The notes: generated by a model from the letters alone, not told the origin. A stretch of 64,000 bases of DNA from Poriferisodalis sp965226645 (GCA_965226645.1 CBDDDL010000003.1:434001-498000), one strand, 5' to 3'. Positions 37,177 to 46,373 are shown, counted from the first letter of the stretch. Numbers and translations: made by a program.

Positions 37177-39083
37177 GCTACCCCGACGCCGATCGAATCG
37201 GTGCCGCTGAGGCCACTGCCACCGAGGCCGCCAGGCTGCACGCCGAAGCGGATCGGCTGCTTGACGGCGGCGGCGATCTGCTGCATGCCGTACGGCTGCT
37301 CACCTCTGCGGAGCGACTGGTTGCTGATACCAGACGTCTCGCCGCCGCCGAACTGCTCGCCGCCGCCGCCGACTCTGCCTACGGCCACGTCGGCCTCTTC
37401 GATTGGTTTCACGCCGATACCCGCGATGGACGCGAACTCCGCGCTGCGGCCACCAAGCTGCTCGACCTTGATGACTCTGAGGCGGGTGGCACCTGGCGAG
37501 CCTTTGCCGAGCTGCGCACCTCCGATGCTGAGCGACGTGTCCAATCGTCCGCTGAACTCAATCGGATCGCAAACTCTGCTGGGCGCATCACTCGGCCCGC
37601 TGCCGCCAGTGCCGAACGACTCGCCGAGGCCGCAAAGCAGCTCAACGAAGCGCTCGCCAACGCCAAGCAGTACGCCGAAGCCATTCAGTTGCGCAACACC
37701 GCACCCCCCGTTACCTCGTTGGAACTGAGCGCTGAACGGCTTTGCAACGTGACTCGGCTAGGCCCCGCCGCCCGGGTTCTCGACGCAGCCCAAGTGCTCG
37801 ACGCCGTCGAACGCGGCGACACTTACACCTGCCTGCTCCACGTCGGTTGGCACGCCGAGGCCCGAGCAGTCGCCGCCAATGCGGCCGAAGCAGTTGAGCT
37901 GTTCGCGGGAGCTGAGCGGCGCGCCGAAGCCGCTGTCGGCGCAGCCCAGCGGCGCACTGCCTTTGCCAAGTTATACGACGACGCTGCCGCTGCCGAAGCT
38001 GCTGCTGCCGAAGCGGACGCCAAGCTGCGCGACGCCAGCGCCGCGTGGAGTGCCGCTAGAGCCGAATTGGCCAAGGCCGTTGAACGCCGTGCCGAAGCCG
38101 CTGACGCTTGCCTCGCCGCATTCGAACGGTGGCACACCGACGAGCAATTAGCCGAAGCCGAAGCCCTTGTGCAATCGTCTGAGAAACGGTACGAAGCCAT
38201 CCAGCAGCTCGCCGCTGGCGACATCCGCGAGCAGCGCAACCTCGCCAAGCACCACTTCGTCGCTGAGCGACGCGCCGAACTGCTAGCCGATCCAGAGGGG
38301 CTGCGCGCCTGGGTCGACCGGCTGCTCGACGACGCCTCAGAGATGTACACCGCAGCCATAATTCAGTGCAACGATGCCCGAGACGAGCTGCTCGGTGACA
38401 GCGACCAGCAACTCATCGCTGCCGATGCCGAGCTGGTCGCAGCGGCCGAGCGATGCGACGAAGCCGTCAGGTCGTATGACGAGTTTGCCGCCGAAGCCAC
38501 AGCGGCCCACGGCGAAGCCCGGGCTGCCCGGGGTCTGCTCGGAGGTGCCGGAGGCACGCTCGGGGATGCCGAGAGCCACGCGGACGCTCAGGCTGCGGCG
38601 GCCCGCAGCGACCAATACGCCGACGTTGCTAAGAGGCATGCCGAGTGGAAGGCCGCCGAAGTCAAGGTCGCCAAGTTACAGGCCGAGCGGTGCGCCGCTG
38701 CCGCCAAGCTGCAGGCTGAATGGATCGCCGCCGAGCATGACGCCCACTTGGCTTCGCGCGCCAAGCACATCGACGTCGCCCGAACTCGCACGCACGCCGA
38801 GTCCCGGTACCCGAACGCCGACACGCTCGAAGCTGAGGCTTCAGGCGCAGCGCGTTTCGCCATGTTGATTGCTGATGCAGCATCCGAGACCGCCGAGCTG
38901 CGTGATGCCCACGAATCTGTCCAAGCCGCGCGACTTGCCTACGAAGCCACCGGGTTGGCCGACCGACACCGAACCGCTGAGGCTCAGCGGGTGAAAGCCG
39001 AAGCCCAGATACGCGCCAAGTTAGAGGCCGAGTGGGCCTCCGAGGACGCTGACGCCGAGGGCATTGGCGTCATCACGTCGTGA
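37173..39083 (+). CDS. Ala-rich coiled-coil protein of unknown function, 636 residues
   Basis: About a third of the residues are alanine, mixed with Glu, Arg, Asp and Leu in patterns typical of long amphipathic helices (AERRAEAAVGAAQRR, LAEAEALVQSSEKRYEA, AAKLQAEWIAAEHDAH). A phrase like S-A-E-R-L recurs at least four times (TSAERLVAD, ASAERLAEA, LSAERLCNV and others). There is no signal peptide, membrane helix, P-loop or metal motif. Ribosome site weak; see the overlapping leader at 37099. It lies between IS1380 copy 1 and a truncated ApeA-like gene, in an island of defence-type remnants. Structural or scaffolding role possible; no function assigned. Confidence 0.6.
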   Translation: MSYPDADRIGAAEATATEAARLHAEADRLLDGGGDLLHAVRLLTSAERLVADTRRLAAAELLAAAADSAYGHVGLFDWFHADTRDGRELRAAATKLLDLDDSEAGGTWRAFAELRTSDAERRVQSSAELNRIANSAGRITRPAAASAERLAEAAKQLNEALANAKQYAEAIQLRNTAPPVTSLELSAERLCNVTRLGPAARVLDAAQVLDAVERGDTYTCLLHVGWHAEARAVAANAAEAVELFAGAERRAEAAVGAAQRRTAFAKLYDDAAAAEAAAAEADAKLRDASAAWSAARAELAKAVERRAEAADACLAAFERWHTDEQLAEAEALVQSSEKRYEAIQQLAAGDIREQRNLAKHHFVAERRAELLADPEGLRAWVDRLLDDASEMYTAAIIQCNDARDELLGDSDQQLIAADAELVAAAERCDEAVRSYDEFAAEATAAHGEARAARGLLGGAGGTLGDAESHADAQAAAARSDQYADVAKRHAEWKAAEVKVAKLQAERCAAAAKLQAEWIAAEHDAHLASRAKHIDVARTRTHAESRYPNADTLEAEASGAARFAMLIADAASETAELRDAHESVQAARLAYEATGLADRHRTAEAQRVKAEAQIRAKLEAEWASEDADAEGIGVITS

Positions 39084-39233
39084 CCGTAAACGCGTGACAC
39101 CGGTGCCCACCGACAACATTGGGTTCCGAACTCGCCTGCTCGGATTGTCCGGAAGCGTCGAAGCCCCGATGCTGCCGATCTCAACGGCGACGGAGACCTT
39201 GACCCCCTGCCCGAACGCCGTGAGGCAGACATC

Positions 39234-40268
39234 ATGACGATTGCTGACGACGGCGAATGGAGTCTGCTACTGGCAAGCAATCCGCCTTCGGGTGATCGCG
39301 GAGCGTCCCGACGGCGCCCCGTTGACTCGATGCAGCGTGAACTGATGTGGGGAAAGACGCAGGGATCGTCGATCAGCCTCTTCGACGCCACTCTCACCAA
39401 CACCGTCACTGACTACAAGACGTACTCGCACGAGGTGTGGCGTGGACCGTGGCATGTCGACTCGCCGAGCACTTGGTTCGATAAGTCGGACCCCGTGCAG
39501 AGCATCCATATCGAGTTCACGGCTGCACTTCCTTGGAGCGACCTGCCGCCAGGCAAGGGTCGTAAGCACAACTTGGATCAGCATTGGGACCGCGAAGACC
39601 GCGTGTTCACGCGCCCTGAGCCGGTAGTCCATAAGGCGAGCGTGAACGGTGCAGCCGTGGAACTGCACATAGGAGTCAGGACTGATCAATCCGACAACCG
39701 AGTTGAAGTCGAACTGGAGTCGCACTTCATCGTGACCGGCGAAGTCGAGATCGGCGAAGTGTTGAAGAAGTGGGTCGCGCCGCTGCACGATCTCGTAGGG
39801 CTGTTTTGGCTGGGTAACCCTGGAATCGTGTCTGTCGAAGCGGAGCACCCAGATGGCCTCGGACTGTCGAGAATCTGCTACTCGGGAAGATTCGCGCCCG
39901 CCGACCCGAGCGAAGCCCTCGGCTCATCACACAAGTTCGCGCCGTTCACGACCGTCGAAGGATTGGCTGCACACGGCTACAGCTTCGACGATTTTCTGAC
40001 GAGCTACTGGGACTGTCGTGACAGAGGATTCGGCCGAGCAATCCAACGCCTGCACGAGTCCCAGGACTCTCATCTCGACACGAGCATCGATGCCCGCATG
40101 CTGAGCGCAATCAAGTCCCTCGAATCTTCGAAAAGGCACGGACAGGGCAGTCAGGGACGATCAACATCGCGAGCGCCACCCAGAACCTGTTGGACGCGAC
40201 GGGCGTGATCGGCAACGAAGTGCGAGACATTTGGGGCTCTTCTCATCGAAGCTGGGACCTGGGTGATG
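39234..40268 (+). pseudogene. ApeA-like (anti-phage HEPN) protein, truncated
   Basis: The beta-rich N-terminal part (GEWSLLLASNPPSG through ISLFDATLTNTVTDYK, STWFDKSDPVQSIHIEFTAA) resembles the ApeA N-terminal domain, which in full proteins precedes a C-terminal HEPN nuclease. After AIKSLESSK the frame shifts near 40130. The other frame continues ARTGQSGTINIASATQNLLD to NEVRDIWGSSHRSWDLGDVR, then is cut by an ISL3-type fragment at about 40268. The RNA-cleaving R-x4-6-H motif is not found, so the effector half is lost. Start ATG 39234 has GTGAGG upstream. The family call rests on overall pattern and is moderate. Confidence 0.5.
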
Positions 40269-40269
40269 T

Positions 40270-40613
40270 GAGGGTCCACCGTTGAGGGAGGGGCCTCGCC
40301 GATTCTTGTGACTTGTTGAACAGTCCAAGACTCGGGAGGCCCCTGGTGGTTGAAGTTAGTTCTGTGGTGTTGGGGGGCGCGGATCGCGTGGAGATCACGG
40401 GGGTTCGCGTCGAGGGCGGCGAGATCGTGGTGTGGGTGCAGACGCCCGACGCGCAGACGGTGTGGTGCGGTGCGTGCGGTGCGCGGGCGCGGTCCAAGGG
40501 CCGCCGGGAGGTGCGGCTGCGCGACGCGCCGGGTCCGGGCGGCGCCGGGTGCGAGGTGCGGTGGCGCAAGCGCATCTGGTGGTGCCCGAGGGTCGAGTGC
40601 GAGGTGCGGACGC
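40270..40613 (+). mobile_element. ISL3-family fragment, N-terminal part of transposase
   Basis: From a GTG near 40346 the frame reads VVEVSSVVLGGADRVEIT and then a zinc-ribbon CGACGARARSKGRRE with a second pair WWCPRVECEVRT, the N-terminus of ISL3 transposases. It ends abruptly after CEVRT at about 40613. About 75 bases of probable terminal sequence precede it. It differs from the other two ISL3 copies in the window, so it is a separate element. Confidence 0.72.
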
Positions 40614-40934
40614 AGAGATTGCACCCCAGGAGTCGCGCAGCAGTACAGGGACCTACGAGAGTCAGTCGTCGCTCGCGCAGCGTCGCTACGAACCTGCCTA
40701 GATCGCTCGATTGCGAACGGCAGCGGATTCGGGCAAACTCAACAGATCGCCGAGTCGTGAGGCCGATACTCGCTCTCGACGCTGTGGCGCCAGTCCATTC
40801 CCAATTGCCGTCGCCTTATCGTGCTGAACCCAGATTGTTCTTCTTCGCGAAGTCAACGCTTCAGGACACCGTGCAGCTCGTCATCGGCGGGCTTCGCCGG
40901 ATTGCCGACCCCCGGCTGCACCGTTCGAGCGGGC
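40614..40934 (+). other. Remnant region without a recognisable gene
   Basis: 321 bases between the ISL3 fragment and the small regulator. One plus-strand frame carries VAQQYRDLRESVVARAASLR then a stop (IAES), which could be the tail of a broken helical protein, but no family was recognised. Nothing else supported. Confidence 0.4.
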
Positions 40935-41138
40935 TCAGCCGAGTCGTTCGTGGCCGGCGAGGTGCTCGTCGCCCCACAGAGCCATGCCGAGAGCCCGTTC
41001 GAGCCGTGCGATCGTGACGACGTCCCCCCAGGTCGAGCCGTTCAGCACCTTGTACAGGACTCCTTCGGAGATGCCGGCGGTTCGGGCCAGATCCGAGAGC
41101 ACCCACGAAGCAGCAGCCTCACGCAGCCGAAGACACAT
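40935..41138 (-). CDS. Small helix-turn-helix (Xre-like) regulator
   Basis: The end of this frame has a helix-turn-helix: LREAAASWVLSDLARTAGIS then EGVLYKVLNGSTWGDVVTIA, followed by LERALGMALWGDEHLAG. This resembles Cro/CI-type regulators with a recognition helix after GIS. I place the start at M (MCLRLREAAASW), giving 67 residues; the frame stays open to 41303 and the true start is unclear. It is divergent from the Abi_C gene and could control it (inference). Confidence 0.5.
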   Translation of the reverse strand: MCLRLREAAASWVLSDLARTAGISEGVLYKVLNGSTWGDVVTIARLERALGMALWGDEHLAGHERLG

Positions 41139-41309
41139 CGCACGAGCCAGATGTGCTTCCGGGGGCGCGTTGTGTCGCAACGGGCCGCCCGGCCAGCTGC
41201 CAGCAGCTACATAAATGTTCGGATGCGCGGCGATATTGCGGCGTCTAGGCAATGAACACGAACATACCGAACTCGACACGGAACAGTCGGACAAGCGGGG
41301 CAAGCGCCG

Positions 41310-42176
41310 TTGCAGGCATGGCGTCGGCGCTGGCTAGCGTCCAGCGCCGTGGCTGCGGACCTGATCCATCGACGAGTTCGGCTCGAAGTCCGGGAACTGA
41401 GCGTCGGGTGGGGGATTCTGCGAACGATCGCAGATGCGTTCGAGGCCGAGGGCTTCACAGCAGGACCCGAACCGGATGAGTCAGGCGCGCGGCGGCAGCT
41501 GTTCGACGCATACGCCGAGGCCATCGACTGGACCGATCCCCAACAGGTGGACCGAGGGCTGCGGGTCTTCGAGGAAGTCGTCTCGTGGATCGAGCCACAC
41601 GACCCGACGAATCGACAGCAGGCGCTCACAAGACTGCGACGCCTTCTCCAACGTGACGGCTACGAACTCGATGACGAAGGACTGATCCATCCGACCGAGG
41701 CATCGAAAGGCCCAGATCTGCCGCTGGAGCACCTTCGCGACCCGGTGTCCATCGAAGAGCACCTCGGTCGGCTCGACCCTTCCGATCCGCCATTGGCGAT
41801 CGGCGCTGCGAAGTCGCTCATCGAGGCAACCAGCAAGCATGTCCTCGAAGAACTCGGAGTCGAGTACAACGACCGCTCCGACATGCCCGCGCTCGTCAGG
41901 GCCGTCCAGAAAGCCCTCAAAGCCCACCCTGACGAGATCGCCCCGACCGCCAAAGGGCGCAACACCATCGTGCGAATCCTGTCGAACCTGTCGCAGGTCA
42001 CCGACGGCATTGCCGAACTCCGGAACGAATACGCACCCGACCACGGCCGCACACGGCCCAGCACCGGTCTCGGACCACGGCACGCTCAGCTTGCAATCGG
42101 CACAGCGCAGACCTACTGCAGATTTCTGCTCGAAACGCTTCAGTACCGGCGACGCCGGGAGATGAACGTTTCCTGA
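41310..42176 (+). CDS. Abortive-infection family protein with C-terminal Abi_C/HEPN domain
   Basis: The C-terminal third has the Abi_C pattern: AIGAAKSLIEATSKHVLEEL, SDMPALVRAVQKALKAHP, and a HEPN-type signature R-N-x4-5-H in AELRNEYAPDHGRTRPS, then HAQLAIGTAQTYCRFLLETL. The HEPN signature is the catalytic RNase motif in many abortive-infection and toxin proteins. The N-terminal 150 residues (RRLLQRDGYELDDEGLI) look like the helical sensor part of AbiJ-like proteins. Start ATG 41310; a GTG at 41349 is an alternative. The gene seems intact (288 residues) within a region of broken defence genes. A possible regulator lies divergently upstream. Confidence 0.72.
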   Translation: MQAWRRRWLASSAVAADLIHRRVRLEVRELSVGWGILRTIADAFEAEGFTAGPEPDESGARRQLFDAYAEAIDWTDPQQVDRGLRVFEEVVSWIEPHDPTNRQQALTRLRRLLQRDGYELDDEGLIHPTEASKGPDLPLEHLRDPVSIEEHLGRLDPSDPPLAIGAAKSLIEATSKHVLEELGVEYNDRSDMPALVRAVQKALKAHPDEIAPTAKGRNTIVRILSNLSQVTDGIAELRNEYAPDHGRTRPSTGLGPRHAQLAIGTAQTYCRFLLETLQYRRRREMNVS

Positions 42177-42529
42177 CGCCGCCGTAGGCGAAAGAGCGGC
42201 ATCGACTCGGCGCTGCGGCCGATGCAGATCTTGTCCCGAAGCAGAGCGCGCCGATTGGTCGGATCACGTCGCAGAGAGTCGGCAGGCGCGTGCCGCTCGC
42301 CTCGCCTCAGGCTCCGCGCGTGATCGCGGCTTTGTGTTCTTCTGACATGGTGCGGTTGGCCATATGGCCTGTCTAGCAGCGTCCCGACACAGCTACACGG
42401 GATCGGCCATAAGGAAGTATCGAAGACGGCGGGACGCAGCCTTCAGCGTTGAATTCAGTCGCCTCATGACAACCGATGCCCCGAGGGCCGCTGAGGGCAC
42501 CGCACTCTCAGACAACGACGCTGGCTCTG
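42177..42529. other. Intergenic, 353 bases, nothing recognised
   Basis: Lies between the convergent ends of the Abi_C gene and rmuC. No open frame resembles a protein family, and no clear hairpin or inverted repeat was seen by eye. Confidence 0.5.
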
Positions 42530-43627
42530 TCAGTCTGCTGCTGCGATCTTCGACGTGTCTGGTGCCATTATCGATGCCTGTCGATCGCTGTCTACGGCGT
42601 GCTCGCCGTCAGCGGGTTCAGTGTTGCTGTGCTCGATCTGGCGGATTCGTTCGACGGTCTCTTGGAGCTTGTCTCGGCGAGTGCCCGACAGTGAGCCCCA
42701 TGACTTGCTGAATGTTCCGAATTGCCTGTCGGCTGTCTCTAGTTGGGTCGCGAATCGGCTCCATTCCTGGTGGAACTCGTCAAGGCGCTTGAGCACCTCG
42801 CCGGTCCTCTTTTCGAGCTGGAAGTTCTTGACGGACTGACGCACGACAGCGAGCACAGCGAACAGCGTCGAGGTCGAGCAGAGCACCACGCCGCGCTTGA
42901 GTGCCTTGTCGATGATGAGGGGATCGGCCTCGTGCATGAACGCGTAGATGCTCTCGTTGGGCACGCACATGACGACCAGGCTGATGGAGTCATCGTGCGC
43001 GGAGTACTTGCGCCCTGCGAGGTCCTTCACCATCTTGTCGACATCGCGCATGAAAGCCTTCTTGGCGTCCTCCCGCTCTGTCGCGTCCGAGGCATCCGCG
43101 TAGCGTTGGAAGTTCTCTTGGGGCACTTTGACGTCCACATGGAGCTTGAGGCCCCTGGGCAAGTAGACGGTGAAATCAGGCTTCCCGCCGTTGGGCAGCG
43201 CCCGTTGGGTGTCGTAGTCGACGCCCTCAAGGAAACCTGCCGCCCGCAAAGCGCCTTCCACATGGCCTTCGCCCCAGCCTCCGCGCGATGTGGGTTTGTC
43301 GAGCACCTGGCTCAGCCGGCGCGTCGTGTCCGCGACGCCTTCAAGTTGGTTCTTGATGGTGCCGCGGTCAGTGGCAGCCTCAGACTGAAGGGCTCTGACC
43401 GCCTGATCGACGCCTTGCAGCCGAGCATCGATAGACACAGCCCGTTCAGCAATCGGCGCCGATGCCTCCTGCATTCTCTGGCTCGACGCCTCGACAGCGC
43501 GATCGACGATGTGGCCCACCTCCGCGTCGCGGCGGCGGCGCACCGGTCCCCGGCCCACAGCGACTCCGGCGAGGAACATGACGACGCCGACAGCCAGAAC
43601 GACGGCAACAGAACTTAGGTCAAGCAT
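42530..43627 (-). CDS. rmuC: RmuC-domain protein (DNA recombination limiting factor)
   Basis: RmuC family members have an N-terminal membrane anchor, a coiled coil and a restriction-endonuclease-like core, and limit certain DNA rearrangements. Here residues 5-27 form the anchor (SVAVVLAVGVVMFLAGVAVG), followed by a coiled coil (EASSQRMQEASAPIAER). The RmuC core includes SRGGWGEGHVEGALRAAGF, PDFTVYLPRGLKLHVDVKVP and the lysine-rich KKAFMRDVDKMVKDLAGRKY. The ATG at 43627 puts the anchor at the N-terminus; an upstream ATG at 43720 would add 31 unlikely residues. It is intact despite the surrounding debris. Confidence 0.86.
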   Translation of the reverse strand: MLDLSSVAVVLAVGVVMFLAGVAVGRGPVRRRRDAEVGHIVDRAVEASSQRMQEASAPIAERAVSIDARLQGVDQAVRALQSEAATDRGTIKNQLEGVADTTRRLSQVLDKPTSRGGWGEGHVEGALRAAGFLEGVDYDTQRALPNGGKPDFTVYLPRGLKLHVDVKVPQENFQRYADASDATEREDAKKAFMRDVDKMVKDLAGRKYSAHDDSISLVVMCVPNESIYAFMHEADPLIIDKALKRGVVLCSTSTLFAVLAVVRQSVKNFQLEKRTGEVLKRLDEFHQEWSRFATQLETADRQFGTFSKSWGSLSGTRRDKLQETVERIRQIEHSNTEPADGEHAVDSDRQASIMAPDTSKIAAAD

Positions 43628-44082
43628 GCGCAGATTCTGCCAAACGATCACAACGCATCCACCAGACCTCCTGCTCGCAACGGCAATGCGATTCAGGACT
43701 CGCCATAGCCGATACGACACGCGGCACCGACGACGTCAGTGACGAAGCAACCCACTCACCGCTGTCGAAGGCATCGAGGCAGCCAGCGCCGCGCTCCGCA
43801 CAGCGGTCCCCACTGGGGGACAGCACAGCCCGAAGGTGGTGGATTCTTGTTCGATTTCCTTCGGATCGGTTGTGTCAGCGTTGGCGACGGATGTCGACGG
43901 CCTACCGGAGACGCCCGATCCAATCAAGTCGACCGGCGCCGAGCTGTGTCGCACGCCGTGCCCAACAGACTTGTGAAGGCCAATGCGATCGCACCGTGTC
44001 GCCGTGTTCTCCAGGCGCGAAGCATCTCGCGTCCGGCGAATTCCTTGCCTCGACTGCGCCAGCGACGCCAGGCTGCATCGCC
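43628..44082. other. Intergenic, 455 bases, nothing recognised
   Basis: Upstream of both rmuC (minus) and the broken phosphatase gene (plus). A 120-codon minus-strand frame (43736-44098) exists, but it is Ser/Ala/Thr-rich without family resemblance and overlaps the phosphatase start, so it is not called. Promoters for both flanking genes must lie here. Confidence 0.45.
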
Positions 44083-44490
44083 ATGAGCACAGCGACAAGA
44101 AGCGCTATCAGTGTGACCATCGAGGGGCGGCACCTCTCCGCCGGAGCAGTGAGCGCGGCGTGGCTCAGCGAACTGGGGCCGCGAGAGGAGAACCAGGACC
44201 ACGCTCTCTCCTGGCTTGATGGCGACGGCTCGTCGCGGTGGCCGACGGACTCGGCGGCCACCCTCGGGGCCGCGACGCAGCACGAGCAGCCATCAAGTCG
44301 CTGCCTCGGCGCATCGACACGGCCGGCGAGATGTTCGAGGCGTTCAAGACGGCCAACGGAACAGTTGCCGAACTGGCCCCGAGACGCCTCCAATGCTCCC
44401 GGAGGGAAGCGCATCGATGCCCGGCATCGACGCTGTGCGTTGCTGCGTGGACCCCATCCGGTGGGCTGCTTGTCGGGATAGCGGGCGATG
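44083..44490 (+). pseudogene. PP2C-type protein phosphatase, N-terminal part, frameshifted
   Basis: Starts at ATG 44083. The frame carries the PP2C opening motif SELGPREENQDHALSWLDGD, then shifts. The second frame continues LVAVADGLGGHPRGRDAARA with the metal-binding DGLGGH, then EMFEAFKTANGTVAELAP and TLCVAAWTPSGGLLVGIAGDGR, normal PP2C core. It is cut at about 44490 by a half ISL3 element, losing the last 80-100 residues with the final metal aspartates. Inactive. Confidence 0.8.
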
Positions 44491-45029
44491 GTCGGCGACC
44501 AGACCCGCCCAGGCCACCACCAAAGCGTTGACCAGCTTCCAGCCCACCTTGTGACGCTTCGCCGCCGCGTTGACCGTCATCTGACGCGCGTCGGCCACCA
44601 GCCGACGGGCCAGACGCGCCGTGACACGGCCCTCGAACGCCGGGTGGTCCTCCATGAACCGCCGGCCGCCGCAGACGCCGCAGACCATGCGCCGCTGCTC
44701 GAACACCAGCGTCGCCGGCCGGCCCGACACCTCCAAGTCGCGGATCTCGCGGTCCCGGCGATCATGAGCCTTCCCGCTCGGGGTCCCGCAATCAGGACAA
44801 CACGGGCGGCGCACCGTCGAGCGCACCCGCACCACCAGCCGCTCAGGCGCGTCGACCACCACCCCCAGCACTTCGACACGCGGCAGCCACAGCCGCACCG
44901 ACATAACATCACGCTTCATCGAGGCCCTCCAGGGTTCGGCGTCTGTAAACACCGATCCCAGCAGGGCCTCGACCCCTACAAACGGACCCTCAACCCACCC
45001 TCATCCCAACAAAAGGCGAAGGGCCCACA
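44490..45029 (-). pseudogene. ISL3 element, N-terminal half with one end
   Basis: From ATG 44919 (minus) the ISL3 transposase N-terminus reads MKRDVMSVRLWLPRVEVLGV, with a zinc ribbon CPDCGTPSG and CGVCGG, and the helix VNAAAKRHKVGWKLVNALVV. It stops matching at about residue 155 (AGLVADHRP). Its terminal repeat (CAACAAAAGGCGAAGGGCC) is at about 45010-45029. The C-terminal half of a close match lies at 45485-46026 in the opposite orientation. About 85 middle residues are missing. Confidence 0.85.
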
Positions 45030-45044
45030 TATCACGTTCGGTGG

Positions 45045-45155
45045 ATGACCGGTCGCACCGAGATCAGAGTCGTTAACGGACCGAATGGCAAGTACCTGAG
45101 GACCGATCGTGACGACACAGAACGCAACAACCTCAGAGACCTCCCCAATTGCTAG
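45045..45155 (+). CDS. Small unknown protein, 36 residues
   Basis: ATG at 45045, directly after the ISL3 end. The peptide reads MTGRTEIRVVNGPNGKYLRT then DRDDTERNNLRDLPNC. The pattern of a short strand, GKYLRTD and NNLxxLPxC, resembles very small conserved bacterial proteins I have seen annotated only as hypothetical (DUF3892-like is a guess). It may be part of a sequence stranded between the two ISL3 halves. No clear ribosome site. Confidence 0.35.
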   Translation: MTGRTEIRVVNGPNGKYLRTDRDDTERNNLRDLPNC

Positions 45156-45484
45156 CGGCCGATGCGGGAACCCGGGCGAGCGACAGATCGTTGACAGATG
45201 TGCCAACAAGGCTCGGTTGTCGTTTGGCGCTCGGTGATTCTCGCAACGGGTCCGCGATCTGCATTCTGGTCTGCACATCGCCCGGCGCGCCTGCCTGCGG
45301 AAATGCTTTCTGACCTGCGGTTTTGGATCCCGCGAGAACATCCCACGTGGCGGTCTGACCAGCGAAAATTACTGTGGTGCGTTCAGAATTTGGGACCGAC
45401 GCGTTCAAAACTACGAGACTTCGCGTTCTGACGGACTCTGGACCGGGCTCCAAAACCCGCGTGGGTGCTAGGAAATTGGCAATT
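45156..45484. other. Intergenic, 329 bases, nothing recognised
   Basis: Segment between the two inverted ISL3 halves. A minus-strand frame at 45133-45453 has no recognisable motif. Lower GC than flanks near TTGGGACCGACGCGTTC. No gene called. Confidence 0.4.
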
Positions 45485-46026
45485 CACACATGCGCCGGTT
45501 CCAAGCAGGGCTGGTCGCCGTGCGACGCGACGTCCAGCGACGCCCCGAGGGCTCGGTGCCCGCCTTCGACCGCGACGTGTCCCGATCCAGGTTCCTGCTC
45601 ATGCGCCGACCCGACAAGCTCAGCGAAGCCGAGCAGGCCCGCCTCGGCGAGCTGTTCGCCGCCCACCCCCGGCTCAAGGCAGCCTGGGACGCGCTCGCCG
45701 AGCTGCACGGCCTCTACCTTGCCGACGACCACAAAGGCGCGATGGCCGCGCTCGACCGGTTCGCCGACATCTACAGCACCGGGCTGATCCCCGAGTTCAG
45801 CGACACCGTCGACACCTTCCTCGCCTGGCACAACCAGATCCTCGGCTGGCACCACGCCGGGCGGCCCAGCAACGGCCGCATCGACCGCACAAACAACCTG
45901 CTCCAAGTCCTGCGCCGCAGCGCCCATGGCTTCACCAACTACGCCAACTTCGAAGCCCGCGGCATCCTCCTGACATAATCAACCCCGCCGAGCCCAGCAG
46001 CCCTCATCCCAACATTTTGTGAAGGC
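45485..46026 (+). pseudogene. ISL3 element, C-terminal half with one end, opposite orientation
   Basis: Plus-strand frame from RFQAGLVAVRRDVQRRPEGS through LAELHGLYLADDHKG and the C-terminal HNQILGWHHAGRPSNGRIDR to FTNYANFEARGILLT, stopping at 45978. It matches residues about 241-397 of the intact ISL3 transposase at 47586-48779. A degenerate terminal repeat (CATCCCAACATTTTGTGAAGG) ends near 46026. The other half is at 44490-45029 on the opposite strand. Confidence 0.85.
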
Positions 46027-46082
46027 TCCAATTGTCTTGCTTGGCCCGCGCACAGGGACCGAGCAGGAGAAACAGCAAACCG

Positions 46083-46341
46083 ATGAAACTCCGAATCAGA
46101 CACCGCGTTGCCCTGCTCGTCGCAGTTGCGGTGATTGCCGCGTCTAGGTGTAATGCCCATGGACCTTGTTGACAGTTCTGCTGCTGTGACGGACGCAGCC
46201 GAAGCCGAGACGATCGTGACATCGACTGTCGCGGCCGCGCTGAGCCAGACGATGATGTCGGCTGGGATGCCCGTAGGCGGTCTGTTGGTAGGGGGACAAT
46301 ACTCATGTTTGTATAATCTTAGGATGGCAGTAATATATGGG
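46083..46341 (+). pseudogene. Possible decayed secreted-protein gene
   Basis: An ATG at 46083 opens a 29-residue frame with a signal-peptide-like hydrophobic run (HRVALLVAVAVIAASRC), ending at 46172. Another frame continues MDLVDSSAAVTDAAEAETIV and VAAALSQTMMSAGMPVGGLL to about 46290. Joined by a frameshift they would make a short secreted protein. No family recognised, and the interpretation is tentative. It fills most of the gap upstream of the AT-richer gene. Confidence 0.3.
46312..46317 (+). promoter_or_regulatory. Consensus -10 box TATAAT ahead of the AT-richer gene
   Basis: A perfect TATAAT in GTTTGTATAATCTTAGG, 57 bases before the ATG at 46374, in the most AT-rich patch of the window. 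A TTGGTA at 46285-46290 could act as a -35 but the spacing (21 bases) is long. Perfect boxes are rare in this GC-rich sequence, so it is worth noting. Confidence 0.45.
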
Positions 46342-46373
46342 CATCTTGAAAAACAAGGGAATAGAATGATATT

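Noticed and set aside
43736..44098. 120-codon minus-strand frame upstream of rmuC
   Set aside because: Ser/Ala/Thr-rich with no family resemblance, and antisense to the start of the PP2C remnant.
45133..45453. 106-codon minus-strand frame between the ISL3 halves
   Set aside because: No motif, no ribosome site and a composition like random GC-rich frame; overlaps the small plus-strand ORF.
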